From Pleurodeles waltl (lineage: Eukaryota > Chordata > Amphibia > Caudata > Salamandridae), in assembly GCF_031143425.1 (NCBI RefSeq), contig NC_090444.1, forward strand, positions 1,353,466,323-1,353,530,322: a stretch of 64,000 bases of DNA. The letters run 5' to 3'. Position 1 is the first letter of the stretch, and every line of letters starts with the position of its first letter. The position numbers and the translations under genes are program-made. Of this stretch, positions 34,787 through 45,642 are shown one piece after another. Under the pieces are notes generated by a model. That model saw only the letters and a program-made list of their open reading frames with translations. It did no database searches and had not been told where the DNA came from.

Positions 34787-36198
34787 TCACTGGAAGTACT
34801 GCATGATATTGTTTCCATTGTCAATATCTTCTTCCTCTGCCTCCTCTTCCTCACTGTCCACAGGCTCCACAGCTGCCACAATACCATCATCAGACCCAAC
34901 CTCCTGCAGAAAAGGCACCTGGTGTCGCAAAGCCGGGTTGTGCAACATGCAGCATGCTATGATTATCTGTCACACCTTCTTCGGTGCGTAGTATAGGGAG
35001 CCACCTGTTAGATGGAGGCACCGGAATCTGGCCTTCAGGAAGCCGAAAGTCCGCTCAATAATACGCCTAGTTCGCCCATGTGCCTCATTGTAGCATTCTT
35101 CTGCCCTTGTCCTGGCATTCCTCACTGAGGTCAGTAGCCTTGAGAGGCTGGGGTAACCAGAGTCACCTGCAAATGTCGAGGGAAATCTGTTAGACACACA
35201 CTAACCCTTAGGGACTACCCCATACCCAGACACCTATTCATACTGTGTGGGGACCTTAGGCAAACCTATTAGCCACACCCGGTGCCTCTGGAGTTGGCCC
35301 ATCACATAAGGGATGCTGCTATTCCTCAAAATGTAAGCGTCATGCACAGAGCCAGGATACTTGGCATTCAAATGAGAGATGTACTGGTCTGCCAAACACA
35401 CCATCTGGATATTCATAGAATGGTAGCTTTTTTGATTTCTGTACACCTGTTCATTTCTGCAATGGGGGGGAATGCCACATGTGTACCATAAATGGCACCA
35501 ATGATGTTAGGGATATGTCCCAGGGCATAGAATTCAGCTTTCACTTTGGGCAAATCCTCCACCTGGGGGAATATGATGTAACTGCACATGTATTTCAGCA
35601 GGGCAGAAAACACTCTGGTCAACACGTTGGAGGACATTGGCTGAGACATCCCTGATGCCATGGCCACTGTAGTTTGAAAGGAGCCACTTGCCAGGAAATG
35701 GAGCACTGACAGGACCTGCACTAGACAGGACCTGCATCTTCCAGTGGGATGGCGGATAGCTGACATCAGGTCAGGCTCCAATTGGGCACACAGTTCTTGG
35801 ATTGTGGCACAATCAAGTCTGTAGGTGATAATGATGTGTCTGTCTTCCATTGTCGACAGGTCCACCAGGGGTCTGTACACCGGAGGATAACGCCATCTCT
35901 TCATCTGCCCCAGCGGATGTGCCCTATGGAGGAGAATGGTGAGCAGAGGGTCATGTACTACATAGGTTGCACAAGTGTTTTTGCTGTAATGTGAGTAAAT
36001 CCATGTGTGGCGTTGTCCGTCCGTATTTCTGCCAAAATGAGCTGTGACGCAGTTAGGTGCCATGCCATATGCCCCCCTGAAATGGCGACTGCCTGACCTG
36101 TAAGGAGGGACAAGGGGAAATGAGGTAACTGCTCTGGGGTTGTGCAGTATCGCGGTAGGCGGTCGAAGTCCGCGACACAATTTAGCATTGGTTATCAT
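34787..36198 (-). pseudogene. Harbinger (HARBI1-like) DDE transposase, broken
   Basis: Reading the minus strand downward, the helix-rich N-terminal part (CATIQELCAQLEPDL, VLHFLASGSFQ) leads to the first catalytic motif IIGAI-Y-GTHV. A tyrosine codon (35,488-35,490) stands where the family has aspartate. The second motif PGSVHDAYILRNS (near 35,340) and the glutamate region RRIIERTFGFLKARFR (near 35,020) are present. A G7 run at 35,464-35,470 carries a frameshift. A 99-nt intron (35,167-35,265) with GT...AG ends splits the Gly codon before DSGYP. A TGA at 34,970-34,972 stops the frame early; the rest runs on to a stop at 34,787. The start is uncertain. It lies tail-to-tail with the upstream SANT-like gene. 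Confidence 0.85.
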
Positions 36199-36367
36199 TG
36201 GGCCCTATGGTTTCCAGGAGCCAATGACGATGTATGCTGGCGGTGACGGTACGCACCTCCGCGGACGTGACCGCCATTTTCTATCTGTTCACTCACCTGA
36301 TACCTGACCTTCAACAGGAGAGGACCTACACTGCAAGTGCTGCTGTGACCTGTGTCTGGAAGCGACA

Positions 36368-36951
36368 GTGGCTCGAGTGTCTGGGGAAAGGGCCCCTGCC
36401 TTCATTTCGGAGGAGTTGGAGAGACTAGTGGATGGGGTCCTCCCCCAGTACACGCTACTCTACGGTCCTCCAGACAAACAGGTGAGTACACTGTGACCAT
36501 GATGCGTGGGCCATGAATGTATGGAGTTGTATGAATAGAAGATACATGTGGGGGGGCTGAGGCCTGCATGTGAGGATGGTGAGTGTATGTGCGTCAGGGC
36601 ATGGGTGGGAACTGGTGGGCAATGACTATGATGATCCAGACGGTAGAGTAATTTCCTTTCATCCTTTAACTTTCCTCGAGGTCAGCGCCCACCAGAAGAA
36701 AGGTATTTGGCGTGCCATTGCCAAGGAAGTGTGGACCCTGGGGGTCTATCATAGATGGAGCACCCACTGCCACAAGAGATGGGAGGACCTGCGCCGCTGG
36801 AGCAAGAAGCCGGCGGAAAGCCCAGCTGGGGCTGGCTTCCCAACGTGGAAGGGGTGCCCGTCGCACCATGACCCCCCTGATGTTCCGGATCCTGGCGGTG
36901 GCATATCCGGAGTTGGATGGGTTCTTGAGGGCATCACAGCAGCCACAAGGG
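36368..36951 (+). pseudogene. Harbinger accessory SANT/Myb-like protein 2, two exons
   Basis: This is a second, different Myb/SANT-like gene in the same transposon. Exon 1 (36,368-36,481) now begins with GTG where an ATG would be expected, and encodes FISEELERLVDGVLPQYT. A GTGAGT donor follows. Exon 2 (36,681-36,951) starts VSAHQKKGIWRAIAKEV and contains the tryptophan-rich WSTHCHKRWEDLRRW block typical of trihelix/SANT-like proteins. A frame change near 36,800-36,830 moves the continuation (MTPLMFRILAVAYPELDG) to another frame. A possible GTGAGT donor follows at about 36,952. Its start is divergent from that of the transposase, about 170-360 bp away. Confidence 0.75.
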
Positions 36952-37084
36952 GGTGAGTACAGTCTCATTCAGCTGACTCTGCGTGCTTTATGAGGTGTCT
37001 CGGTGGGGGGTGTGGGCTTTTGGTTCCCCTAGGCCAGGGCGAATTTGGTAGGGAAGGCCCCTTGTTAGGCAGGCTCTGAGGCAC

Positions 37085-37280
37085 TGTCGGAGGCTGGCCT
37101 GGCTTATAGTGGGTACCTGATGGTATGTACACCTTGTGCCAGGTCCAGTTATCCCTTATTAGTAAATTAGTAGTGCTCTAGCAGCTTAGGCTAATAGAGG
37201 TAGCTATAGCAGAGCAGCTTAGGCTGAACTAGGAGACATGCAAAGCTCCTGCTATACCACTTATATCATATAGCATTATA
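37085..37280 (-). repeat. Family B fragment
   Basis: The sequence begins TGTCGGAGGCTGGCCTGG and continues with TAGTGGGTACCTGATGG and the AGGAGACATGCAAAGCTCC block. These match the first 200 bp of the 24,514 copy. It stops abruptly near 37,280, so it is truncated. It lies inside the right part of the Harbinger element. Confidence 0.75.
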
Positions 37281-37904
37281 TTGGCCTATCTGATTGTTTG
37301 AATATTACACTAGTTAAACTCATTTCGTTTGGTCCTTGCATTCTTCCATGGGATGATGGGGTGTATCTGTGATGTTATTGGATATGTGTGTGTGTGTTGT
37401 TGTGGGTGGGGGTGTTGCGTTTTGTGTGTGTGTGTCACTCTCTTTTCCCTCCTCCCCTCCCCTGTGTGCTAGGTGCAGTACTCACCATTGTCGTCACCGC
37501 CACCGCCTTCTTTCCACTTTGTGGTGTATTAAGAGATACAGCAACATGGGCAGGACCTGTAGTTCGGGCTCCATGGCGTCCTGGTTCTTCGTTGAGTGTC
37601 GTGAGGTGAGTGGTTTCCCTTGCAAAGACTGTTTCCGCTGTGCTTTTGATGGCACTGGTACCGCCTCGGAAAAGCTGGCGGATTGGTGCCTTGTAATAGT
37701 GTGGGCGATACATTGTGTTCCGCCTGTCTTTGGCGGTTACCGTTGCAGTGTTTGTTGCTACCGCTGTGGTGGTCTGAGTGTTAAAGTAGCTGTCTGTGTT
37801 GGAGGTTTCCGTCATGGTCGTGATTCCATTTTTGTTACCGCCTGCCTGTTAGCGGTATAACCACCGCTTTGTCACCGACCCCCAGGGTTGTAATGAGGGC
37901 CTAA

Positions 37905-38740
37905 GTATTAGAGTGGCCAGGAGAGGGAAAGGGACTTGGGGAGGGTAGCCTGGGAAGGAGATCCGAAAAAGAAAGATTAAACACAGCACACAAAATAAAA
38001 ACGAACAATAAACTTTGCAACAGACTGTGTCAACTCTCACTGTGATTATAGATTACTCATGAATATTCTCAATCTTGCCCAAACTATTGTTTCTCATATA
38101 ATTGGCCGTTGAGATCTTCTTTCTTCCAAGTACAAATAATCTTGCTAATTTTTCACAGTTCTGCTCGCTATTTATTTTGACAATAATTTATCTTTTCTCT
38201 ATTTCACATAGCATGCATTCAAACATATATTTTTTCCACACGAACAACTCACTGTTAAGTCAAAGTTTTGTTGGGAAATTGTTTTTTTCTGGTAATAGTT
38301 AGAATCAGTACCAACAGTGATCGCCAGCCGGCGATTAACAAAATGTACGTATCGTCCTTCTCGCATACAGCCGCATGGCGAACTCAAAAAGGTTGAGGAT
38401 GCATTGTGGAATGAACTCCGCTTCTTCCAAACACGCACAAACTCAAATACCGTGATGCCTTTTAAGCGCTAGAACTCGAATAACGAAAGATCCCCTTAGT
38501 GTGCAGGCCGGTCCGGCCTGAAAATGAGCCCAAAGCTCGGGGCTCGGCCTGCCGGTAGCAGCAAATCGGCTCAGAAGACCCACGCACAGAATCCTCACCG
38601 GCGGGAAGAACGCAGCAGAGAATACGAGCTCAGCATGGGCCCAGGACTTCCGAATAGTGAGCGCGGTTTCCTGGGCAAAGCTGACTTTATACAAGTGCCA
38701 CACCTAAGCTGACTACCTGCATAGCATACCGGGACATGTG
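37905..38740. other. Unassigned sequence between Harbinger and the minus-strand gypsy element
   Basis: No supported feature. The L1-like RT expected on this side of the Harbinger insertion is not visible. 38,300-38,720 contains GC-rich text (GGCCGGTCCGGCCTG) without a repeat partner or coding signal in the window. Confidence 0.4.
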
Positions 38741-38945
38741 TGTAGAGGGGTGTAGGGGGTAATTATCGTGCCCCAAGTCAGGCCCGCTTAACACACAAAA
38801 TACACTGCAACAGGGAGTTAGTGGTTTTCAGTGCAGAAGAAACCCAAGGGTCTGGCACCACTTTATTTTACAACCTTCTATCCGAAAACCACACAACGTC
38901 ACTTTGAGGGCAAAAAGTATAGTTGAGCCTGGGTGGCTCTCTACA
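38741..38945 (-). repeat. Short LTR (3' LTR) of the decayed minus-strand gypsy element
   Basis: On the minus strand it reads TGTAGAGAGCC...CCTCTACA, 205 bp, with a perfect 7-bp terminal inverted repeat (TGTAGAG/CTCTACA). It is preceded by an internal polypurine tract (AACAAGGGAGGGA, 38,946-38,958). An AAAATAAAG on the minus strand near 38,866 is a candidate polyA signal. The partner LTR would lie beyond the right end of the window, because ERV-A interrupts the element. Confidence 0.75.
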
Positions 38946-41165
38946 TCCCTCCCTTGTTTTAGTAAACTACTTTAACATATTGTAAACATGGCATATGAAC
39001 AATAAAGAGCGGAGGGAAGGAAAAAGAAACAGGAAATAAGGGAAAAGAGAAAAGGAACAAAAGAGCGAGAGAGACAGAAAAACAGTAAACCCTCAGGTGC
39101 ACCAAAATGCCTGTCGCTTTTAGCACATGAAGTCTTTCAGCCTTTGGCTGGGGTTTGGATTGGGCAGCAGGTTGTATCTTTCACTTCTCCTGGCCAGCCC
39201 TGGCTCCCCCTCGGTCTCAGGGTCGGGGGAACAGGACCTCTCTGGGTCTCTGTGGAAGATGCCTTTGCCCCCCCTGTCAACATCTGTCAGGAGACCTCTG
39301 TTGAGAATGATCGCCCCCATCGTGTTCGTCACCACTCTCATCCTCGAGTCTGACCTTGGGATTCAGCTCTTGAGGCTCCACCCTCCGGAACCATGAAACG
39401 TTCAGGGTTACATGCCGTTCCCCTCTGTTGGCAATGACCATGTTCCCTTCAATCTTCTCAACCCTCCAGACGTCAAACTCATATGGGGTCCGGAATTTCC
39501 ACCCCGGATGGTAGTCCTTCAGAATGACGTGAACGCAGGTCAGGTTGTTTCGCCCTCCTCCTCTCACTGACTTTGGCATTCGTCCGTTCACGCTTCTGCT
39601 GCATCTTGGAAACATCCAGGACAGCGGGTCATGCCCCACAGGATGCAGTCTCAGGGAGGCAGCCTGAACATTAAAGCTGCTGAGGCGCAACACGTGGTGC
39701 TGGGGGGGTCTGTCGAGAGGCGCTCAGGAACGTGTGCAAGCACCATTCAGGGTCACCTTGTTGATCTACTCCAATTTGCAGGGCGCGGTTCAAGGTCCTC
39801 ATGAATCTTTCGACATCCCCGTTTGCCTGGGGCCATTGAGGGGTGATTCACCGATGCGATATGGCCAGTGAGCATAGATAGTCCTGAAAATCCTGGCGGT
39901 GGAATGGAGGACCATTGTCTGATTGCATTTCGTAAGGAAAACCTTGGAGGGCGAATGTCTTCTCCAGTGCGGGATGGACGTGCTCGAATGCTGTGCACAC
40001 CACCAGCTCCACCACAGGGAACCGAGTGCATGAGTCCATCATCACAGCTGTCAACCTGCCATCCAGGAAACTACCAAAATCCAGGCTTATCCGGGACCAA
40101 GGTTGAGTGCTGGGTGGCTCAGTTACCACAGGGACAGAAGCAGAGTCTCGGGTGGTGATGGGGCACAGGTAGCATCTTCTCCCCCGTTCATCCACCATAG
40201 CGTCCATCCCGGGGAACCATATCTTGCCTCATAGGCAGGCTTTGCTCTTCGCTGTTCCTTGGTGTCCCTGGCATGCCAACTCCACCACTCGGCTCTGCAG
40301 ACACTAGGGTATCACCAAATGCTGTCTTCAGGGCAGGAGGCCTTCCGGACTGACCGAGAGCTCCAAACTCACCTTCCAGATCAGCTGCATAGGCCTGCCC
40401 TCTTCTGAGTCAAAAGCTTTTGTCTTGTCCGGGAAACACTTCCATGTCCGATTTCCCAGAGCCTCCTTGGCACATCCGATAATGGCATCCCCGCACGAAG
40501 CGTCAGCGTTTTACGGCACTGTCAGAGCTGTGGGACATGCCGTGTTCATTATCATGTTCGCGAAACTCTCCATCCGTCCATCAGCCTCCTCTTCTTCTTC
40601 CTACAAACGTGTCTGAGGAGGGTGACGTGGCAAGTAGTCTGCAGGATTGTTGACTCCGGGCCTGTAGATGACCTGGAATCAGTAGGGCTGGGGGAGCACT
40701 GTCCACGGTTGGATTCTCGGAGGGGCATGTCTAGTGGTGCCCGCAAAGAGGGACACCAGTGGCTTGTAGTCGGTGACCATCCTAAATTCGTGTCCGCATA
40801 GGTATAAATGAAAATGCTGACAGGCCCACCTGAGGTCAAGTGCTTTCTGCTCAATCTGCGCATATCTGGCCTCCGTTGCTGAGAGAGCCCGGCTTGCGTA
40901 GGCCACTGGCATCCACTGCTGGTGACCCTGTTCCTGTAGCAGCTCAGCCCCCAATCCAATGGTGGCTGGCGTCCACCACCACCTCTGTTCTCTTTCGTGG
41001 GTGGAAGCACGCTATGGTCACTGTGTCCAGAAGTGCCTTTTTAATAGCTTGCCTTGTCTGCCTCGGGGCTCCACTCCCGTGGGGTATTGACTTTCATGAG
41101 GTGCCAAAGTGGTTCGGCCAGGGTGGCCAGATTGGGGATGAATTTCCCACAGTACGTCACCATAC
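38946..41165 (-). pseudogene. pol: Decayed Ty3/gypsy pol: end of RT, RNase H, integrase
   Basis: On the minus strand from 41,165 down there is the RT connection region (YCGKFIPNLATLAEPLWHLM) and then RNase H pieces in two frames (VVVDASHHW; YASRALSATEARYAQIEQKA; TDYKPLVSLF). Next come integrase pieces (CTRFPVVELV; MQSDNGPPFHRQDFQDYL, with the second catalytic Asp) and a C-terminal segment (YEFDVWRVEKIEGN, near 39,480). Several stops and frame changes separate the pieces. About 40,240-40,550 contains little readable coding text. Gag, protease and the RT core are missing because ERV-A begins at 41,166. They may continue beyond 64,000. Confidence 0.82.
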
Positions 41166-41880
41166 TGTTGTGTAGCCATTTAAGTTAAAGCTCCATGCAT
41201 GTTATTTTAGCATATTAGGCCTGCCACTGTGCACTTTAACCTAGATATATTTTATTCAGCTTAATTTATTATTCTTACAATAGCCAATTTTGCGGTCTTG
41301 TTTTACTTCTCTGTATCTAGCTGTTTTTGCTTAGGCCAGCACTATGTTCTCAAACAAGACATTCTTGCTCACTCTGTGCTTCGTTCAAGATAGGTTGCCG
41401 GTGAACGTGATAAAAGTTTGTGTCTGGTATTCATACAAAAACACACATCTGTACATAGGGACATTTTCTCAAAACATCAGCTGTTGTTATTTCTATGCTT
41501 TACTCTCCTTGTCACAATTTTAATCGTCCTGGTTATTGCAGTACATGCTTTGCTATCTAAGGTGAAGTTGCTTCATTAAAACCTATTGAAACATATACTG
41601 CCTCTTTTTGTTATTGTGTATGTAAGACTAATGTAACTGAGAGAAACGGATGAGACCTGAGGACCACAGTTTCCCTGAGAAATCAATTATGTCATGCGCT
41701 CGGCTGCCCAATCATCCTTGCCCCTGGGTAGAGATGAGGCACTGCTAGTTAGCCGGAGCAAAACGCGGATTAGGGCAACAGCTGTCACCTGTAGTGGGTA
41801 AGACTCAGTCTCCCACACCCAGGCGATTCTGCTTCTCAAAATCCAGTAGTCTCATTAGAATAATGAGAGCCTACTCGACA
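41166..41880 (+). repeat. ERV-A 5' LTR
   Basis: It is related to, but shorter and more diverged than, the 1,010-bp LTRs of ERV-B. Shared marks are TGTAGCCATT near the start, ACTCTGTGCTTC, TGTCATGCGCTCGGCTGCC and GCACTGCTAGTTAGCCGGAG. It ends in CTCGACA, directly followed by a TGGCGCC primer site. The start is placed at TGTTGTGTAGCC by analogy with TGTAGTGTAGCC in ERV-B. Confidence 0.8.
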
Positions 41881-41898
41881 TGGCGCCGCAATGTTTGG
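41881..41898 (+). promoter_or_regulatory. ERV-A tRNA-Lys-type primer-binding site
   Basis: TGGCGCCGCAATGTTTGG directly follows the LTR. The first seven bases match the complement of tRNA-Lys 3' ends. The following bases fit the Lys1,2 isoacceptors better than Lys3 if one inserted G and a few substitutions are allowed. Foamy viruses use tRNA-Lys1,2. Confidence 0.55.
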
Positions 41899-42376
41899 TC
41901 AGGCTCTAATTTTTGGGTCCTCCTGAGTATCTCTCTCTCACTATATACAAAGACACCTCAGTACTATATCCGGAGGCGTATGTGGTATTGAGGATTTCCT
42001 CCTCTGCTAAGTAGGGAACACCTATCTGATGCTGCAGATTGTTCAAGCTTGAACTCTAAAAAGAAAAAAAATCCCCATTTGGTGTGCTTATCTCTGAACA
42101 AATTTACCATTTAATATGGCAAATCCGCAACAGATAGCAATTGCAGTCAATATGAGACAACCCCTGACTACACATTTATGAGCAAATGGCCTAATGGCCC
42201 AGGGGGGTCAAGTCACATTTGTGGTGGACGCACATGCAGCTTATAGAACAGAACTCTTGTTGGGTCACATTTCCAGCAGTTGATGAGAATCAATCAATCA
42301 ATCAGAGTATTTGTAGAGCTTACTACCACCCGTGAGGGTCTCAAGGCGCTGGGGGGGAGGAGGGTGCTGCTACTGC

Positions 42377-43817
42377 TCAAATAGCCAGGTTTTGAGCCTG
42401 AAAGTCAGCAGGTCTTCGGACTGTCATAGGGGCAAGGGAAGGGTGTTCCAGGTCTTGGCGGCGAGGTGGGAGAACGATCTGCCTACGGTAGTCGCTCTTC
42501 AGATGCGGGGCACAGGGGCGAGGGCGGCTGAGGGAGTTGGCAGACGGGGTATAGAAGGTGAGTCGTCTGTTGAGGTAGGCTAGACCGGTGTTGTGGAGCA
42601 CCTTGTGTGCTTGGATGAGGAGCTTGAAGGTTCTGTTGACGGGGAGCCAGTGTAGGTCTCTCAGAAGGGGAGTGATGTGGCTGTGGCGGTGGGCATCGAG
42701 GATCAGGCGTGCGGAGGCGTTTTGTATGGGTTTGAGGAGTTTGGCCAGGGCTCCTGCATAGAGGGTGTTTCCGTAGTCAAGGTTGCTGCTGACGAGGGCT
42801 TGGGTGACTGTTCTTCTTGTATCTGTGGGGATCCCTCTGTAGATCTTGCGGAGCATGCAGAGGGTGTTGAGGCAGGATGAGGGGATGGAGCTGACTTGCT
42901 TGGTCATGGAGAGTGTTGAGTCGAGGATGATGCCCAGGTTGCGTGCATGGTTGGTGGGAGTTGGGGCTGCTCCCAGAGCGGTCGGCCACCAGGAGTCATC
43001 CCAGGCTGAGGGGATGGCGCCGAAGATGAGGATCTCCATCTTATCTAAGTTCAGCTTCAGTTTGCTGTTCCTCATCCATTCGGCGACGGCCTTCATTCCT
43101 TCGTGGAGGTTGGATTTGGCGTTGAGGGAGAGGATCAGTTGGGTGTCGTCGGCATAGTAGATGCAGCCGGGCGACATTGAAAACTGTAGGGCTGAGGGAC
43201 GAACCTTGGGGAACGCCGCAGATGATCTTGTAGGCTTTGGAGCGGAAAGGGGGGAGGCAGACACTCTGGGTTCTGCCGGAGAGGAAGGAGGTGGCCCACT
43301 CCAGAGTTTTGTCCCGGATCCCTGCGTTGTGGAGGCGTGTGCGTAGGATGCGGTGGCAGATGGTGTCGAAGGCGGCCAAGTGGTCCAGGAGGATGAGGGC
43401 CGCGGTTTCGCCATTGTGAAGCAGGGCCCTGATGTCGTCGGTGGTGGCAATGAGGGCGGTTTCAGTACTGTGGTTTCTGCGGAGCCCTGACTGGGATGGG
43501 TCCAGGATGTTGTTTTCTTCGAGGTGGTGGGTCAGTTGTCTGTTGATGATCTTCTCGATGACCTTGGCCGGGAATTGGAGCAGGGAGATGGGGCGGAAGT
43601 TCTCGAGGTCCCTCAGGTCTGCCATGAGTAGGGGTTTGATCTCAGCATGCATCCAGCTCTCGGGGCAGGTCGCGGTCTCAAAGGAGATGTTGATGACTTT
43701 GCGGAGGTGGGGTGCAATGGTGGCGCTTGCTTTGTTAAAGATGTGTTGCGAGCATGGGTCTGACGGAGATCCAAAGTGGATGGTGCCCATGGTTTTGAGT
43801 GTGTCGTCTTCGTTCAC
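42377..43817 (-). pseudogene. LINE reverse transcriptase domain
   Basis: On the minus strand the first block contains classic RT motifs: ENFRPISLLQFPAKVIEKII, QSGLRRNHSTETALI, AALILLDHLAAFDTI (usual form LLDLSAAFDT) and ICGVPQGSSLSP. After a frameshift near 43,100-43,190, the second block has YYADDTQLILSL with the catalytic Asp pair, LDKMEILIFG and a C-terminal LHWLPVNRTFKLLIQAHKVL. These features place it in the Jockey superfamily, near CR1/L2/Rex-Babar. One of the RT aspartates (LLDHLAAFD) is retained. The frameshift and upstream stops make it inactive. Confidence 0.85.
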
Positions 43818-45642
43818 GTTGGCCCAGACGAGCAGGGGGGTCGTAGTTAAAAGTGGGTGGAGAGTCTGAGGAGTCGGTGATTGGCGGGTGGTTTGGCTGT
43901 TGAAGCTGTCATTGATGTCTGTGATCTTGTGGTGGAAAAAGGCAGCGAGAGAGTTGCACAGGTCTTATGAAGGTGGGATGTTGTTTGTGCTGGAACTGGG
44001 GTTGGAGAGTTCATTCACGATGTTGAAGAGTTCCCTGCTGTTGTGTGCATTGTTGTCCAGGCAGTCTTTGAAGGAGGTTTTCTTGGCAGATCTGATGAGG
44101 TGATGGTGATTGAGGATGGCGTTCTTGAAGGTGGCATGGTTGTCCGGTGTCTGTTCGAGGAGCCACTTTCTCTCCAGCTTCCGAAAGGTTTGCTTGGAGG
44201 CTTGAAGGTCCGGGGTGAACCAGCTGGCTCTCTTGTTGTCATCTCTGCTGGAAGGTTTATTGAGCGGGGCGAGAGTGTTGGCACAGTCGTCGATCCAGCG
44301 CCAGAGGTTGCAGGCTGCGAGGTTGGGATTGGTGGGTGGTTTTCGGGCGAGGCTGGTGTTCAGTTGGACTTGGCTGATTTTGCTCCTGTTGCGGCGGAGG
44401 ATCTGTTGGGTGCATGGTGGGTTTCTGGAAAGTGAAGTGGATGGAGCGGTGGTCGGTCCATGGGAGCTCGGTGGTGTGGCTGAAGGTGACGTGGGGGTTA
44501 GCAGAGAAGACGGGGTCCAGCGTGTGGCCAGCGGAGTGTGTTTGGGTGGTGACGAGTTGTCTGTGTCCGAGGGTGGTGAGGTTGTCGATTAGGGTGGTGG
44601 TGTTGGGGTCATTGTTATTCTCCTGGTGAAAGTTCAGGCCACCGAGGAGGACGTAGTTTGCGAAGGCTAGTGCGTGCCTGCTGACAAGGTATGCAATAGA
44701 GTCGCAGAACTGAAGCCGTGGTCTGGGGGGTCTGTGGATGAGGGTTCCTCTGAGGGTGGTGTTGGGGTTGGTATGGATCTGGAAGTGCAGGTGTTCGGCA
44801 GTGCTGAGGGTGTTGTTGGTACACGTCATGACCCTGATGGTGTTCTTGTGGATGATGGCAATTCCGCCTCCGACTCTGCGATCCCTGCGGGTGATCTTGT
44901 AGCCATCCAGAATGGCTTTGGCGATGTCTGTGGCCAAGGAGGCATTCATCCAGGTCTCCATCAGGAAGACGACGTCCGGGGTGGAGGTGTCGAGCAGGTC
45001 CCAGAGTTCGATGGCGTGTTTGTGTGCGGAGCGGGTGTTAAGTAGGATGCATCGGAGGAAGTTGCAGTCGTACTTGGCAGGAGGTTTGGCGATTTGGAGG
45101 CTGGTGAGGCTGCAGTTCCAGCAGGTGAAGGGTCTCTGGGTGTGCTTAGCGGAGGCCAGGAAGCAGACGTGTGCTCGTCCGGTGTTGAATGCGCGGAGGG
45201 TGCTGGCAGTGTTATGGCGTTGCTGGCCGTGCTGGTCTTGGGGACCCGGGGCCCTGGCGCTGGACGCAGTTTGGGCGCGGACGGGCGCAGACAGGCTTGC
45301 CTTAGGCGCGCCTTCGGCATCTGCACAGCGGCTGCCATATAAGGGGAGGTGGGAGGGAGGGGCAGCAGGGAGGAGGGAGGGACAGCAAATGGGCGAGCAG
45401 GGGGGTGGGGCCATAGGGACGCAGCAGCGGGAAGAAGTGAAATTGAAGGGGGCGAGGCCGCAGGGACGCAGCGGCGGGAAGAAGTGAAATTGTAGGGGGG
45501 AGGGGCCGCAGGGATGCAGCAGCGGGAAGAAGTGAAATTGAAGGGGGGCGGGGCCGCAGCGAGTCAGCGGCGTGAAGAAGTGAAATTGGAGGGGGGAGGG
45601 GCCGCAGAGACGCAGCGGCGGGCCGAAAATAGCAAGAAACAA
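43818..45642 (-). pseudogene. LINE endonuclease and linker
   Basis: A long minus-strand frame (45,642-44,257) begins inside the GC-rich array and then encodes an APE-like endonuclease. It shows LLNTRSAHKHAIELWDLL, PDVVFLMETWMNASL (catalytic Glu), RVGGGIAIIHK, LLGGLNFH (usual GDLNFH, so the Asp-Leu-Asn motif is altered to Gly-Leu-Asn) and LPWTDHRSIHF (DH pair). A frameshift near 44,257-44,290 and a stop near 43,966 separate it from the RT. The proline-rich N-terminal 110 residues are encoded by the tandem array and are probably not a conserved domain. Confidence 0.78.

Larger units (their letters stand above)
30622..37901 (+). mobile_element. PIF/Harbinger DNA transposon, formerly autonomous
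   Basis: The ends are inverted. GACCCTCATCACAACCCTGG at the left is answered by CCAGGGTTGTAATGAGGGCC at the right. TAA flanks both sides (30,619-30,621 and 37,902-37,904), the usual 3-bp target of this superfamily. Without the duplicated left part the element is 5,661 bp (32,241-37,901). It holds a SANT/Myb-like gene on the plus strand, a DDE transposase on the minus strand and a second SANT/Myb-like gene on the plus strand. All are broken. Harbinger transposases need a Myb-like partner for nuclear import and binding. Bases 36,952-37,901 contain a family B fragment and no gene that I can identify. Confidence 0.88.

Noticed and set aside
36570..36956. 128-codon plus-strand frame considered as a single gene
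   Set aside because: It is exon 2 of the second SANT/Myb-like gene plus flanking intron text. Splice sites and frame fit the two-exon model better.
37905..38440. Expected continuation of L1 ORF2 after the Harbinger element
   Set aside because: A few residues could be aligned by eye, but no RT motif is present. The claim cannot be supported.
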